The notes under the pieces are model-generated. The model saw only the letters and a list, made by a program, of their open reading frames with translations. It did not search any database and was not told where the DNA came from. From positions 1-26,618 of the forward strand of contig JAFANL010000018.1 in NCBI GenBank assembly GCA_019232735.1: a DNA stretch of 26,618 nucleotides, given 5' to 3'. Origin of the DNA: Aquitalea sp. (GTDB taxonomy: Bacteria; Pseudomonadota; Gammaproteobacteria; Burkholderiales; Chromobacteriaceae). This document shows positions 15,450 to 23,148 of the stretch, in pieces. The first letter of the stretch is position 1. Each line of letters starts with the position of its first letter. The position numbers and the translations under genes are program-made.

Positions 15450-15667
15450 TTATTTCGCACGGAACACGATACGGGCAGAGGCCAACCGAATGGAGCCAGG
15501 CTCCCCTCTTGGCCTTGTAAACAGCCAGGACACCGATGAAACCATCTGTGCCATTTCTGAATACGCCCAGTTACTACGTGTCCATTCTCAAGTTTGATCC
15601 AGCAGCAATGCACAGGCATCGCTGCTCGATCTCACCCTGCATCTGGATGATGTGATACCAAAGCCAT
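15450..15667 (-). pseudogene. infA: Broken infA (translation initiation factor IF-1)
   Basis: This stretch sits in the usual infA slot between secY and rpmJ and spans 218 nt; an intact 72-codon infA needs 219. IF-1 blocks are readable, but in different frames: IQMQGEI near the start, IKLENGHVVTGRI in the middle, and ARIVFRAK followed by TAA at the end. The first ATG (15667) reads only 11 codons to a stop, and no ribosome binding site precedes it. At least three frame changes plus many substitutions in the parts between blocks rule out an IF-1 product. A 63-codon frame (15428-15619) covers only the middle block. Confidence 0.88.
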
Positions 15668-15690
15668 ATAACCCAGCGAGAACACGTGTG

Positions 15691-17010
15691 TCAGCGGGTA
15701 AGGGCATTGCCTTTGAAGTTAGCCTTCTTCAGCAAGCTCTCATACTGATGCGACAGTACGTAGGACTGAACCTGAGCCATGAAATCCATGGTCACCACCA
15801 CGATAATCAGCAATGATGTGCCACCGAAGTAGAACGGTACATTCCACTTCAGGATGAGGAATTCCGGCAACAGACAAACCAGCGTAATGTAGATTGCGCC
15901 AATCAGTGTCAGCCGCAGAATGATCTTCTCGATATAACGTGAAGTCTGCTCACCTGGACGGATACCTGGGATGAAAGCACCACTCTTCTTCAGGTTATCT
16001 GCCGTCTCTTTCGGATTGAAAACGAGCGCGGTGTAGAAGTAACAGAAGAAAATGATGGCCGTTGCATACAGCAGCACATAGATCGGCTGACCCGGATGCA
16101 GCTTGTCAGCCACGCCCTTGAGCCAACCCAGGCTTTCATTGTTACCCAACCAACCAAGAATGGTGGCAGGGAACAGGATGATGCTGGATGCAAAAATCGG
16201 CGGAATCACCCCTGCCATGTTGAGCTTGAGCGGCATGTGCGTGCTCTGGCCCTGCATGACACGATTACCAACCTGACGCTTGGCATAGTTGACCAAGACC
16301 TTGCGCTGACCGCGTTCTGCGAACACGACAACATAGGTCATCACGGCAACACCGACAAACAGCACGATGGTAAACAGGATGGGCAGCGAGCCTTGACTGG
16401 TCAGCGTGAGCGTCTTGCCAATGGCAGCCGGAACACCCGATGCAATACCTGCACAGATGATCAGCGAGATACCGTTGCCGATACCACGCTCGGTAATCTG
16501 CTCACCCAGCCACATGAGGAACATGGTGCCGGTAACCAGGGTTACCACGGTTGTCAGGTAGAACTCCCACTGGGCAGTCACCACCAGGTTAGGCTGCTTA
16601 AACAGCATCACCGCAATACTGAAACTCTGGAAAGAGGCCAGCAGTACGGTTGCATAACGTGTGTACTGGGTTACCTTACGACGTCCCGCGTCGCCTTCCT
16701 TCTTCAGCTGCTTGAGACTCGGCAGAACCTCGGAAGCCAGCTGAAGAATGATGGAAGCAGAGATGTACGGCATGATGCCAAGGGCAAATACCGTAAATCT
16801 CGAGAGGGCACCGCCCGAGAACATGTTGAACATGTCGAGCAGGCCCGTCTGCGACGTGTGGAACAACTTCGCTAGCTCGGCAGGATTGATACCGGGCACC
16901 GGGATATGCGCCCCGACGCGGTAGACAATCAAGGCTCCGATCAAAAACATGATACGGCGCTTCAAATCACCAAATTTATTGGCATTTCCCACTAGAGAAG
17001 TATTCGACAC
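15691..17010 (-). CDS. secY: Protein translocase subunit SecY
   Basis: The 439-residue channel subunit of the Sec translocon has about ten hydrophobic spans. Typical blocks are AHIPVPGINP near the N-terminus, FSGGALSRFTVFALGIMPYISASIILQL around the plug/TM2 region and ERGIGNGISLIICAGI. It lies 11 nt after rplO at the end of the spc cluster. The gap after it is filled by the infA remnant. Confidence 0.97.
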   Translation of the reverse strand: MSNTSLVGNANKFGDLKRRIMFLIGALIVYRVGAHIPVPGINPAELAKLFHTSQTGLLDMFNMFSGGALSRFTVFALGIMPYISASIILQLASEVLPSLKQLKKEGDAGRRKVTQYTRYATVLLASFQSFSIAVMLFKQPNLVVTAQWEFYLTTVVTLVTGTMFLMWLGEQITERGIGNGISLIICAGIASGVPAAIGKTLTLTSQGSLPILFTIVLFVGVAVMTYVVVFAERGQRKVLVNYAKRQVGNRVMQGQSTHMPLKLNMAGVIPPIFASSIILFPATILGWLGNNESLGWLKGVADKLHPGQPIYVLLYATAIIFFCYFYTALVFNPKETADNLKKSGAFIPGIRPGEQTSRYIEKIILRLTLIGAIYITLVCLLPEFLILKWNVPFYFGGTSLLIIVVVTMDFMAQVQSYVLSHQYESLLKKANFKGNALTR

Positions 17011-17021
17011 GTAAGTGCGCC

Positions 17022-17453
17022 TTATTCAATACTGCCGCCGGCAGCTTCGATAGCAGCGCGAGCGCCGACAGTCGCTGCAATACCACGCAGCTTGACAGCA
17101 CGCTCGATCTTGCCGGACAGGACGACCTTGGCTACCAGAGCCTGAGCGTCAACCAGACCAGCTTGCTTGAGTGCCAACAGATCGATTTCATCGACCGGCA
17201 GCAGGTTCAGTTCGGACAGGCGAACCTCTGCATTGAAGCGAGCCGTCAGCGACTTGAAGCCGCGCTTCGGCAAGCGACGTTGCAGCGGCATTTGACCGCC
17301 TTCAAAACCGACCTTGTGGAAACCACCGGCACGGCTCTTCTGACCCTTGTGACCACGGCCGGAAGTTTTGCCCAGGCCGCTACCAATGCCGCGACCTACA
17401 CGACGCTTGGCATGCTTGGCGCCGGCACCGGGTTGAATGGTGTTCAGCAGCAT
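17022..17453 (-). CDS. rplO: 50S ribosomal protein uL15
   Basis: The 143-residue protein begins MLLNTIQPGAGAK and carries the glycine/basic segment GRGIGSGLGKTSGRGHKGQK and FEGGQMPLQRRLPKRGFKS. It is a late large-subunit assembly protein. It starts 3 nt after rpmD and precedes secY. Confidence 0.97.
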   Translation of the reverse strand: MLLNTIQPGAGAKHAKRRVGRGIGSGLGKTSGRGHKGQKSRAGGFHKVGFEGGQMPLQRRLPKRGFKSLTARFNAEVRLSELNLLPVDEIDLLALKQAGLVDAQALVAKVVLSGKIERAVKLRGIAATVGARAAIEAAGGSIE

Positions 17454-17456
17454 CTC

Positions 17457-17642
17457 TTAGCCCTCGAATTTGAGCAGGTAGCTGATCTTGTTGATCATGC
17501 CACGGTTTTCAGGGGTATCGAGCACTTCCACAGTCTGGCGGATCTTTTTCAGACCCAGGCCACGGGCGCAAGCCTTGTGGGATTCCAGACGACCGATCAG
17601 GCTCTTTACCAGAGTTACCTTAACAGTGTTGGTGTTACTCAT
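17457..17642 (-). CDS. rpmD: 50S ribosomal protein uL30
   Basis: The 61-residue protein carries VKVTLVKSLIGRLESHKAC and TVEVLDTPENRGMINKISYLL. The ATG at 17642 is chosen because GGGGGT precedes it by about 5 nt; an in-frame start 7 codons upstream lies deep inside rpsE and does not fit the family. It overlaps the rpsE 3' end by 8 nt. Confidence 0.96.
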   Translation of the reverse strand: MSNTNTVKVTLVKSLIGRLESHKACARGLGLKKIRQTVEVLDTPENRGMINKISYLLKFEG

Positions 17643-18153
17643 GATCAACCCCCAGGATTTCATCCACGGTCAGACCGCGCTTGGCGGCAACCTGGGAAGC
17701 AGTGCAGATCTTGTTCAGACCGTCCAGAGTTGCACGAACCACGTTGTACGGGTTGGTGGAACCATGGATTTTGGCCGAAACATTATGCACACCCATTGCG
17801 TCGAAGATCGCGCGCATCGGGCCACCGGCCTTCACACCGGTACCTTCTTTAGCCGGCTGGATGAACACGGTGGTAGCACCATGCTTGCCAGTTACGGTGT
17901 GGTGCAGCGTGCCATTACGCAGCGGGATCTTTACCAGATTGCGGCGGGCCTGTTCCATTGCCTTTTGTACGGCAACCGGAACTTCCTTGGAACGACCTTT
18001 GCCCATACCGATGCCGCCATCGCCATCACCAACGACGGTCAAGGCGGAGAAAGCCATAATACGGCCGCCCTTAACCACTTTGGTGACGCGGTTGACGCTG
18101 ATCATCTTCTCGACCAGACCGTCGCCACGATCTTCCATTTCGTGCTTAGCCAT
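17635..18153 (-). CDS. rpsE: 30S ribosomal protein uS5
   Basis: The 172-residue protein has the double-stranded RNA-binding N-terminal part (VEKMISVNRVTKVVKGGRIM, VGDGDGGIGMGKGRSKEVP) and the C-terminal domain (GGPMRAIFDAMGVHNVSAK, GSTNPYNVVRATLDGL). It contributes to decoding accuracy. It lies between rplR and rpmD and overlaps rpmD by 8 nt. Confidence 0.97.
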   Translation of the reverse strand: MAKHEMEDRGDGLVEKMISVNRVTKVVKGGRIMAFSALTVVGDGDGGIGMGKGRSKEVPVAVQKAMEQARRNLVKIPLRNGTLHHTVTGKHGATTVFIQPAKEGTGVKAGGPMRAIFDAMGVHNVSAKIHGSTNPYNVVRATLDGLNKICTASQVAAKRGLTVDEILGVDHE

Positions 18154-18166
18154 TCTTCACTCCGAA

Positions 18167-18520
18167 TTAGAATACGAGACCGTGTTCACGGGCTGCGTCT
18201 GCCACAGCCTTCATACGGCCATGGTATTTGAAACCGGAACGGTCAAATGCCACGGTCGAAATACCGGCTGCCTTGGCTTTTTCAGCGATGCGCTTACCGA
18301 CTACGGCTGCAGCGGCCACATTGCCACCATTGGAAACGTCAGCGCGTACTTCGGCTTCCAAAGTGGAAGCGCTTGCCAGTACCTTGCTGCCAGTCTCATC
18401 AATGATCTGGGCATAAATGTGGCTGTTGGTGCGGTAAACAGTAAGACGCACCATCTTGAGCTCCGCAATCCGAGCACGGGTTTTACGTGCACGGCGGAGT
18501 CGAGCTTGTTTCTTGTCCAT
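18167..18520 (-). CDS. rplR: 50S ribosomal protein uL18
   Basis: The 117-residue 5S rRNA-binding protein begins MDKKQARLRRARKTRARI and contains RLTVYRTNSHIYAQIID and VAFDRSGFKYHGRMKAVADA, ending AREHGLVF. Spacing to rplF and rpsE is 12-13 nt. Confidence 0.97.
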   Translation of the reverse strand: MDKKQARLRRARKTRARIAELKMVRLTVYRTNSHIYAQIIDETGSKVLASASTLEAEVRADVSNGGNVAAAAVVGKRIAEKAKAAGISTVAFDRSGFKYHGRMKAVADAAREHGLVF

Positions 18521-18532
18521 GTCAGTGCCTCT

Positions 18533-19066
18533 TTACTTCTTCTTGGTTTCTTTCAGAACCACAACTTCATCAGCGTAGCGAACGCCCTTGCCCTTGTAGG
18601 GTTCAGGGGAACGGTAAGCGCGGATTTCAGCAGCGATCTGGCCAACGAGTTGCTTGTCAGCACCCTTGATCAGGATCTCGGTCTGAGTCGGAGTCTCAGC
18701 CTTGATGCCAGCAGGCATCTGGTGAGCTACCGGGTGAGAGAAACCCAGAGACAGGTTCAGGGTGTCGCCTTGAGCCTGGGCACGATAGCCCACGCCGACC
18801 AGCTGCAGCTTCTTCTCGAAGCCTTTGGAAACACCAATCACCATATTATTCAGCAGGGCGCGCAGGGTACCAGACATGGCACGTGCGAACTTGCTGTCGT
18901 TTTTAGCCGCGAAAGTCAGTTCGTTGTTGTCGAACTTGATTTCAACGTCATTGCACAGAGCGGCGCTCAGGGAGCCCAGGGCACCCTTTACGGTCACTTC
19001 TGCAGCACCGAATTTCACTTCGACGCCAGCCGGGATGGCTACGGGATTCTTAGCTACGCGAGACAT
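18533..19066 (-). CDS. rplF: 50S ribosomal protein uL6
   Basis: The 177-residue protein begins MSRVAKNPVAIPAGVEVKF and ends with the uL6 signature PEPYKGKGVRYADEVVVLKE. It binds 23S rRNA near the sarcin-ricin loop. It lies 9 nt after rpsH. Confidence 0.97.
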   Translation of the reverse strand: MSRVAKNPVAIPAGVEVKFGAAEVTVKGALGSLSAALCNDVEIKFDNNELTFAAKNDSKFARAMSGTLRALLNNMVIGVSKGFEKKLQLVGVGYRAQAQGDTLNLSLGFSHPVAHQMPAGIKAETPTQTEILIKGADKQLVGQIAAEIRAYRSPEPYKGKGVRYADEVVVLKETKKK

Positions 19067-19075
19067 TTGACCCCC

Positions 19076-19471
19076 TTATGCCACGACGCAGAGCAGCTCA
19101 CCGCCGATACCGGCAGCACGTGCTTTGCGATCGGTCATGATGCCCTTGGAAGTGGACAGAATTGCCACGCCCAGACCATTCATCACCTTCGGGATTTCGG
19201 TGGAGCCCTTGTACACGCGCAGGCCAGGACGGGAAACGCGGTCAATGCGTTCGATCACCGGACGGCCAGCGTAGTACTTGAGCTGGATATCGAGAACAGG
19301 CTTCTTGGCTTCGCCGGCAACGGCGAAATCTTCGATGTAGCCTTCTTCTTTCAGCACCTGTGCCAGCGCAACTTTCAGCTTGGAAGACGGCATAGCAACT
19401 GCCACCTTGGAAGCCATTTGGCCGTTACGGATGCGGGTCAACATATCGGAAATAGGATCGTGCATGCTCAT
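19076..19471 (-). CDS. rpsH: 30S ribosomal protein uS8
   Basis: The 131-residue protein begins MSMHDPISDMLTRIRNGQ and ends GLGVAILSTSKGIMTDRKAR then GGELLCVVA. It is a primary 16S rRNA binder and, in E. coli, the translational repressor of the spc operon. I could not identify an S8-like target hairpin near rplE here. The first ATG (MSMHD) is kept as in E. coli; two codons later is possible. Confidence 0.97.
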   Translation of the reverse strand: MSMHDPISDMLTRIRNGQMASKVAVAMPSSKLKVALAQVLKEEGYIEDFAVAGEAKKPVLDIQLKYYAGRPVIERIDRVSRPGLRVYKGSTEIPKVMNGLGVAILSTSKGIMTDRKARAAGIGGELLCVVA

Positions 19472-19485
19472 TTATGTATCTCCTA

Positions 19486-19791
19486 TTACCAGCTGGCCTT
19501 AACAACACCCGGGATTTCGCCCTTCATGGCGATTTCGCGGAGTTTGTTACGACCCAGACCAAATTTACGGAACACACCACGCGGACGACCGGTGATAGCG
19601 CAGCGACGACGCTGGCGAACCGGGGAAGCATTGCGCGGCAGCTGCTGCAGTTGCAGGCGGGCGGCAAAGCGTTCTTCTTCCGAGAGGCTTTGATTGTTGA
19701 TGGTAGCGATGAGGGCTTCGCGCTTAGCGGCAAATTTTTCAGCCACCTTAACGCGCTTCTCTTCACGCTTGATCAGTGCAAGTTTTGCCAT
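19486..19791 (-). CDS. rpsN: 30S ribosomal protein uS14 (long, zinc-free form)
   Basis: The 101-residue protein begins MAKLALIKREEKR and ends RCAITGRPRGVFRKFGLGRN then REIAMKGEIPGVVKASW. Its length and the absence of paired CxxC motifs place it in the zinc-independent C- class. It lies 4 nt after rplE. Confidence 0.97.
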   Translation of the reverse strand: MAKLALIKREEKRVKVAEKFAAKREALIATINNQSLSEEERFAARLQLQQLPRNASPVRQRRRCAITGRPRGVFRKFGLGRNKLREIAMKGEIPGVVKASW

Positions 19792-19795
19792 GTGC

Positions 19796-20335
19796 TTAAC
19801 CCTTGAACGGGAACTTGAACGCAGCCAGCAGAGCGCGGGCCTCTTCGTCAGTCTTCGCCGTAGTGGTAACAGTAATGTTCATACCACGCAGAGCATCGAT
19901 CTTGTCGTACTCGATTTCCGGGAAGATGATCTGTTCCTTGACACCCATGTTGTAGTTGCCGCGGCCGTCGAAAGACTTGGCGGAAACACCACGGAAGTCG
20001 CGAACACGCGGCAACGCGATGGTTACCAGGCGGTCCAGGAATTCGTACATGCGTTCGCGGCGCAGGGTAACCTTGCAACCAACAGGATAGTCATCACGAA
20101 TCTTGAAGCCGGCGATGGATTTGCGAGCGGTAGTGACAACCGGCTTCTGGCCGGCGATCTTTTGCATGTCGCCCACAGCGAATTCCATTACCTTTTTATC
20201 GGCAACAGCTTCGCCAACACCCATGTTGACGGTGATCTTCTCGATGCGCGGTACTTCCATGATCGACTTGTAGCCGAACTGTTTCATCAGTTCCGGCACT
20301 ACGCTGTCTTTGTAGAAATCGTAGAAACGTGCCAT
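19796..20335 (-). CDS. rplE: 50S ribosomal protein uL5
   Basis: The 179-residue 5S rRNA-binding protein contains MEVPRIEKITVNMGVGEAV, KPVVTTARKSIAGFKIR and RGNYNMGVKEQIIFPEIEYD, ending FPFKG. It contacts the P-site tRNA and the small-subunit head. It lies 12 nt after rplX. Confidence 0.97.
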   Translation of the reverse strand: MARFYDFYKDSVVPELMKQFGYKSIMEVPRIEKITVNMGVGEAVADKKVMEFAVGDMQKIAGQKPVVTTARKSIAGFKIRDDYPVGCKVTLRRERMYEFLDRLVTIALPRVRDFRGVSAKSFDGRGNYNMGVKEQIIFPEIEYDKIDALRGMNITVTTTAKTDEEARALLAAFKFPFKG

Positions 20336-20347
20336 GTTTGCTTTTCC

Positions 20348-20662
20348 TTACGCGCCGATAACTTCGCCACTGGACTTGAACACGCGTACCTTGCGGCCGT
20401 CTTCAAGAGTCTTGAAGCCCACGCGGTCAGCCTTTTGGCTAGCCGGGTTGAAAATAGCGACGTTGGAAGCGTCAACAGGCATGATCTTTTCGACGATACC
20501 ACCAGCAACACCACGTACCGGATTCGGCTTCTGGTGTTTTTTGGCAACATTCACGCCTTCAACAACCAGCTTCTCTTCCAGAACGCGCAGAACGGTGCCG
20601 CGTTTACCTTTGTCTTTACCGGTGATTACTACGACTTCATCACCTTTACGAATTTTGCGCAT
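20348..20662 (-). CDS. rplX: 50S ribosomal protein uL24
   Basis: The 104-residue assembly-initiating protein begins MRKIRKGDEVVVITGKDKGK (KOW motif) and contains VEGVNVAKKHQKPNPV. A GGAGGT ribosome binding site precedes the ATG. It lies 9 nt after rplN. Confidence 0.97.
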   Translation of the reverse strand: MRKIRKGDEVVVITGKDKGKRGTVLRVLEEKLVVEGVNVAKKHQKPNPVRGVAGGIVEKIMPVDASNVAIFNPASQKADRVGFKTLEDGRKVRVFKSSGEVIGA

Positions 20663-20671
20663 GCGACCTCC

Positions 20672-21040
20672 TTACAGCACTTCAGGAGCAAGCGACACGA
20701 TCTTCATGAAACGCTCGGTACGCAGTTCACGCGTCACGGGTCCGAAGATACGAGTGCCAATCGGCTCAAGCTTGTTGTTGAGCAGAACGGCAGCATTGCT
20801 ATCAAACTTGATCAACGAGCCGTCCGGACGACGCACGCCTTTGGCGGTGCGTACTACTACTGCGTTGTACACGTCGCCTTTTTTGACGCGACCGCGCGGA
20901 GCAGCATCCTTGATGCTCACCTTGATGATGTCGCCAACGCTTGCATAGCGACGCTTGGAACCGCCCAACACCTTGATGCACATAACGTGACGCGCACCGG
21001 TATTGTCAGCGACCTCAAGCATGGTCTGCATTTGGATCAT
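20672..21040 (-). CDS. rplN: 50S ribosomal protein uL14
   Basis: The 122-residue protein begins MIQMQTMLEVADNTGARH and contains CIKVLGGSKRRYASVGDII and GTRIFGPVTRELR. It is the first gene after the promoter at 21213-21241 and has a leader of about 165 nt. AAAGG lies 10 nt upstream of the ATG. Confidence 0.97.
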   Translation of the reverse strand: MIQMQTMLEVADNTGARHVMCIKVLGGSKRRYASVGDIIKVSIKDAAPRGRVKKGDVYNAVVVRTAKGVRRPDGSLIKFDSNAAVLLNNKLEPIGTRIFGPVTRELRTERFMKIVSLAPEVL

Positions 21041-21124
21041 TTGATGATTACCTTTCTAATCCAACTTTATCCGTCACTTTCACCTGCCGGTTTCTCGCAT
21101 AAGAGCAAGACCAAACAGACGAAA

Positions 21125-21145
21125 CGCCACAGTAAGCCTGTGGCG
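21125..21145 (-). promoter_or_regulatory. Leader hairpin upstream of rplN
   Basis: A perfect 8-bp stem (CGCCACAG/CTGTGGCG) with a 5-nt loop GCTTA is followed on the minus strand by TTTCGTCTGTTTGG. The U-content is moderate, so it could be an attenuator or a protein-binding leader structure rather than a strong terminator. It lies about 60 nt into the predicted leader and 85 nt before the rplN ATG. Confidence 0.5.
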
Positions 21146-21212
21146 TGTCAAACGGCCAGTTTTGGACCCCGTAAGGGCGGAATTCCTATCCGACACGGAT
21201 AAGAAGATGGCC

Positions 21213-21241
21213 ATTATACAAGGGACTTTCGTCCCTTGCAA
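21213..21241 (-). promoter_or_regulatory. Promoter for the spc cluster (rplN onward)
   Basis: The minus strand has -35 TTGCAA (21236-21241), an exact 17-bp spacer and a consensus -10 TATAAT (21213-21218). The -35 box begins 4 nt after the rpsQ stop. The start is predicted near 21206. Confidence 0.85.
21219..21238 (-). repeat. Perfect hairpin within the spc promoter spacer
   Basis: CAAGGGAC and GTCCCTTG form an 8-bp perfect stem around a GAAA tetraloop (minus strand). The structure occupies the spacer and part of the -35 box, 7 nt after the rpsQ stop. It exists as RNA only in read-through transcripts from rpsQ. No T-tract follows (TATAATGG), so it is more likely a 3'-end stabiliser or a processing/protein site than a strong terminator. 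Confidence 0.7.
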
Positions 21242-21244
21242 GTC

Positions 21245-21508
21245 TTATACCTGGCGAGATTTCTCGACCAGGGCAGTTACCACCCACGATTTGGTCTTCG
21301 AGAGGGGACGGGACTCGCTGATTACTACGATGTCACCGGCCTTGAACTCGTTGTTCTCGTCGTGTGCGTGGAACTTCTTGGAACGACGGATAATCTTGCC
21401 GTAGATCGGGTGCTTAACCTTGCGCTCGACCAGAACGGTAACAGTCTTATCCATCTTGTCGCTGACAACAGTACCGGTCAGCGTACGTACAACTTTGGTT
21501 TCGCTCAT
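21245..21508 (-). CDS. rpsQ: 30S ribosomal protein uS17
   Basis: The 87-residue protein contains VRTLTGTVVSDKMDKTVTVL, VKHPIYGKIIRRSKKFHAHD and GDIVVISESRPLSKTKSW, the uS17 signatures. It ends the S10 cluster; the gap of 204 nt to rplN carries the spc promoter and leader. Confidence 0.97.
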   Translation of the reverse strand: MSETKVVRTLTGTVVSDKMDKTVTVLVERKVKHPIYGKIIRRSKKFHAHDENNEFKAGDIVVISESRPLSKTKSWVVTALVEKSRQV

Positions 21509-21509
21509 C

Positions 21510-21698
21510 TTAAACTGCCTTTTCTTTCAGAACGGTACGTACACGAGCGATATCGCGACGTACTTTCTTCAGTTCAGAGGTCTTGGCGAGTTGCTGAGTA
21601 GCGTGCTGCATGCGCAGGGCAAACTGGGCCTTCAGGAGGCTCAGCAGTTCCACTTTCAGCTCGTCAACAGTTTTGGCTTTCAGTTCGGACGCTTTCAT
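21510..21698 (-). CDS. rpmC: 50S ribosomal protein uL29
   Basis: The 62-residue helical protein begins MKASELKAKTVDELK and contains LLKAQFALRMQHATQQLAKT and VRRDIARVRTVL. It sits at the exit tunnel, where SRP and trigger factor dock. Its ATG shares one base with the rplP stop (TAATG), and rpsQ starts 1 nt after its stop. Confidence 0.97.
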   Translation of the reverse strand: MKASELKAKTVDELKVELLSLLKAQFALRMQHATQQLAKTSELKKVRRDIARVRTVLKEKAV

Positions 21699-22114
21699 TA
21701 CTGACCTACCTGTCTAGTTACAAACACAGTGGCGATCGGCAACTTGGCTGCGGCCAGACGGAAAGCTTCACGAGCGAGTTCCTCGTTAACACCGTCCATT
21801 TCGTACAGCATCTTGCCAGGCTGGATTTCGGCCACGTAGTATTCCGGAGAACCCTTACCCCCACCCATACGGACTTCAGCAGGCTTGGAAGTGATCGGTT
21901 TGTCCGGGAAAATACGGATCCAGATACGACCGCCACGCTTGATGTGACGAGTCATGGCACGACGGGCCGCTTCGATCTGACGCGCGGTCAGACGACCACG
22001 ACCAACTGCCTTCAGACCGAAATCACCAAAGCTCACCTTGTTGCCACGGGTAGCGATACCAGTGTTGCGGCCTTTATGCTGTTTACGGTACTTGAGTCTA
22101 GTTGGCTGCAGCAT
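21698..22114 (-). CDS. rplP: 50S ribosomal protein uL16
   Basis: The 138-residue protein begins MLQPTRLKYRKQHKGRNTG and contains RIWIRIFPDKPITSKPAEVR and GKMLYEMDGV. It acts at the A-site side of the large subunit. The ATG at 22114 matches the family start; an in-frame extension 12 codons upstream lies inside rpsC. The gene overlaps the rpsC 3' end by 17 nt. Confidence 0.97.
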   Translation of the reverse strand: MLQPTRLKYRKQHKGRNTGIATRGNKVSFGDFGLKAVGRGRLTARQIEAARRAMTRHIKRGGRIWIRIFPDKPITSKPAEVRMGGGKGSPEYYVAEIQPGKMLYEMDGVNEELAREAFRLAAAKLPIATVFVTRQVGQ

Positions 22115-22799
22115 TGCGCGGGCCCTTTCTCGTTTTCTTCTCGGTCGCAACCGGAGCCGGTGCTACTTGACCCGGCTTCAGCTCACCTTTGTAAACCCAT
22201 ACCTTGATGCCGATGATACCGTAGGTAGTCTTGGCTTCAGAGGTAGCGTAGTCAACATCGGCACGCAGGGTATGCAGCGGCACACGGCCTTCGCGATACC
22301 ATTCGCTACGAGCAATATCAATACCGTTCAGACGGCCGGAGGACATGATCTTGATGCCCTGTGCGCCCATGCGCATGGCGTTCTGCATGGAACGCTTCAT
22401 GGCACGGCGGAACATCACACGCTTTTCCAGCTGCGAAGCGATACCGTCGGCGATGATTTGCGCGTCCAGTTCCGGCTTGCGAACTTCTTCGATATTCACG
22501 TGAACCGGCACACCCAGACGGGCTTGCAGTTCGCGCTTCAGAACTTCGATGTCCTCACCTTTTTTACCGATCACAACACCCGGACGGGCACTGTGAATGG
22601 TAATGCGTGCCGACTTGGCCGGACGCTCGATGGTGACACGACCAACAGCCGCATGACCCAGGCGCTTCTTCAGGTATTCGCGGACTTCCAGGTCTTGCAT
22701 CAGCATTTCCGGGAAGTTCTTCGAGTTGGCGAACCACTTGGAAGACCAGTTTTTGTTAACGGCAAGACGGAATCCCGTCGGATGAATCTTCTGACCCAT
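22098..22799 (-). CDS. rpsC: 30S ribosomal protein uS3
   Basis: The 233-residue protein begins MGQKIHPTGFRLAVNKNW and has the KH domain (ARPGVVIGKKGEDIEVLKRE) and the C-terminal uS3 domain (GRLNGIDIARSEWYREGRVP, YGIIGIKVWVYKGE). It forms part of the mRNA entry channel. Its basic tail overlaps the rplP start. Confidence 0.97.
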   Translation of the reverse strand: MGQKIHPTGFRLAVNKNWSSKWFANSKNFPEMLMQDLEVREYLKKRLGHAAVGRVTIERPAKSARITIHSARPGVVIGKKGEDIEVLKRELQARLGVPVHVNIEEVRKPELDAQIIADGIASQLEKRVMFRRAMKRSMQNAMRMGAQGIKIMSSGRLNGIDIARSEWYREGRVPLHTLRADVDYATSEAKTTYGIIGIKVWVYKGELKPGQVAPAPVATEKKTRKGPRNAAAN

Positions 22800-22809
22800 T
22801 TCTTACCCC

Positions 22810-23139
22810 TTAATTGCCAACGGTCAACGAGATGTGGCAGGTCTGCTTTTCGATGCGATTGCCACGACCCTTAGCACGGGCAGTGAAACGCTTCAGGCTA
22901 GCGCCCTTGTCAACAAAGATGCTGGTGACACGCAGGGTGTCAATGTCAGCGCCTTCGTTGTGCTCGGCGTTAGCGATTGCAGATTCCAGCACTTTCTTCA
23001 CAATAACCGCGCCCTTCTTCGGGGAGAAGGCCAGGATATTCAAAGCCTGACCAACGGATTGACCGCGGATCAGATCGGCCACCAGGCGGCACTTTTGTGC
23101 CGACAGGCGGACGCTTTTCAGATTTGCAGATACTCTCAT
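22810..23139 (-). CDS. rplV: 50S ribosomal protein uL22
   Basis: The 109-residue protein begins MRVSANLKSVRLSAQKCRLV and ends ARAKGRGNRIEKQTCHISL. Its long loop lines the exit tunnel near the macrolide site. It lies between rpsS and rpsC with 9-10 nt gaps. Confidence 0.97.
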   Translation of the reverse strand: MRVSANLKSVRLSAQKCRLVADLIRGQSVGQALNILAFSPKKGAVIVKKVLESAIANAEHNEGADIDTLRVTSIFVDKGASLKRFTARAKGRGNRIEKQTCHISLTVGN

Positions 23140-23148
23140 CGCTTCACC

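Noticed and set aside
15428..15619. 63-codon minus-strand frame containing KLENGHVVTG
   Set aside because: It holds only the middle block of IF-1, runs past the natural infA stop in the wrong frame, and has no ribosome binding site; it is part of the infA pseudogene.
17681..19693. 670-codon plus-strand open frame across rpsE-rpsH
   Set aside because: It is antisense to several certain ribosomal protein genes; long antisense frames here are a by-product of their strong codon bias.
20310..20362. S8-type translational operator near the rplE start
   Set aside because: The rplX-rplE gap is only 12 nt and I could not fold a clear S8-like helix from the sequence around it.
19694..21202. 502-codon plus-strand open frame opposite rpsN-rplN
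   Set aside because: Same reason: antisense shadow with no family signature.
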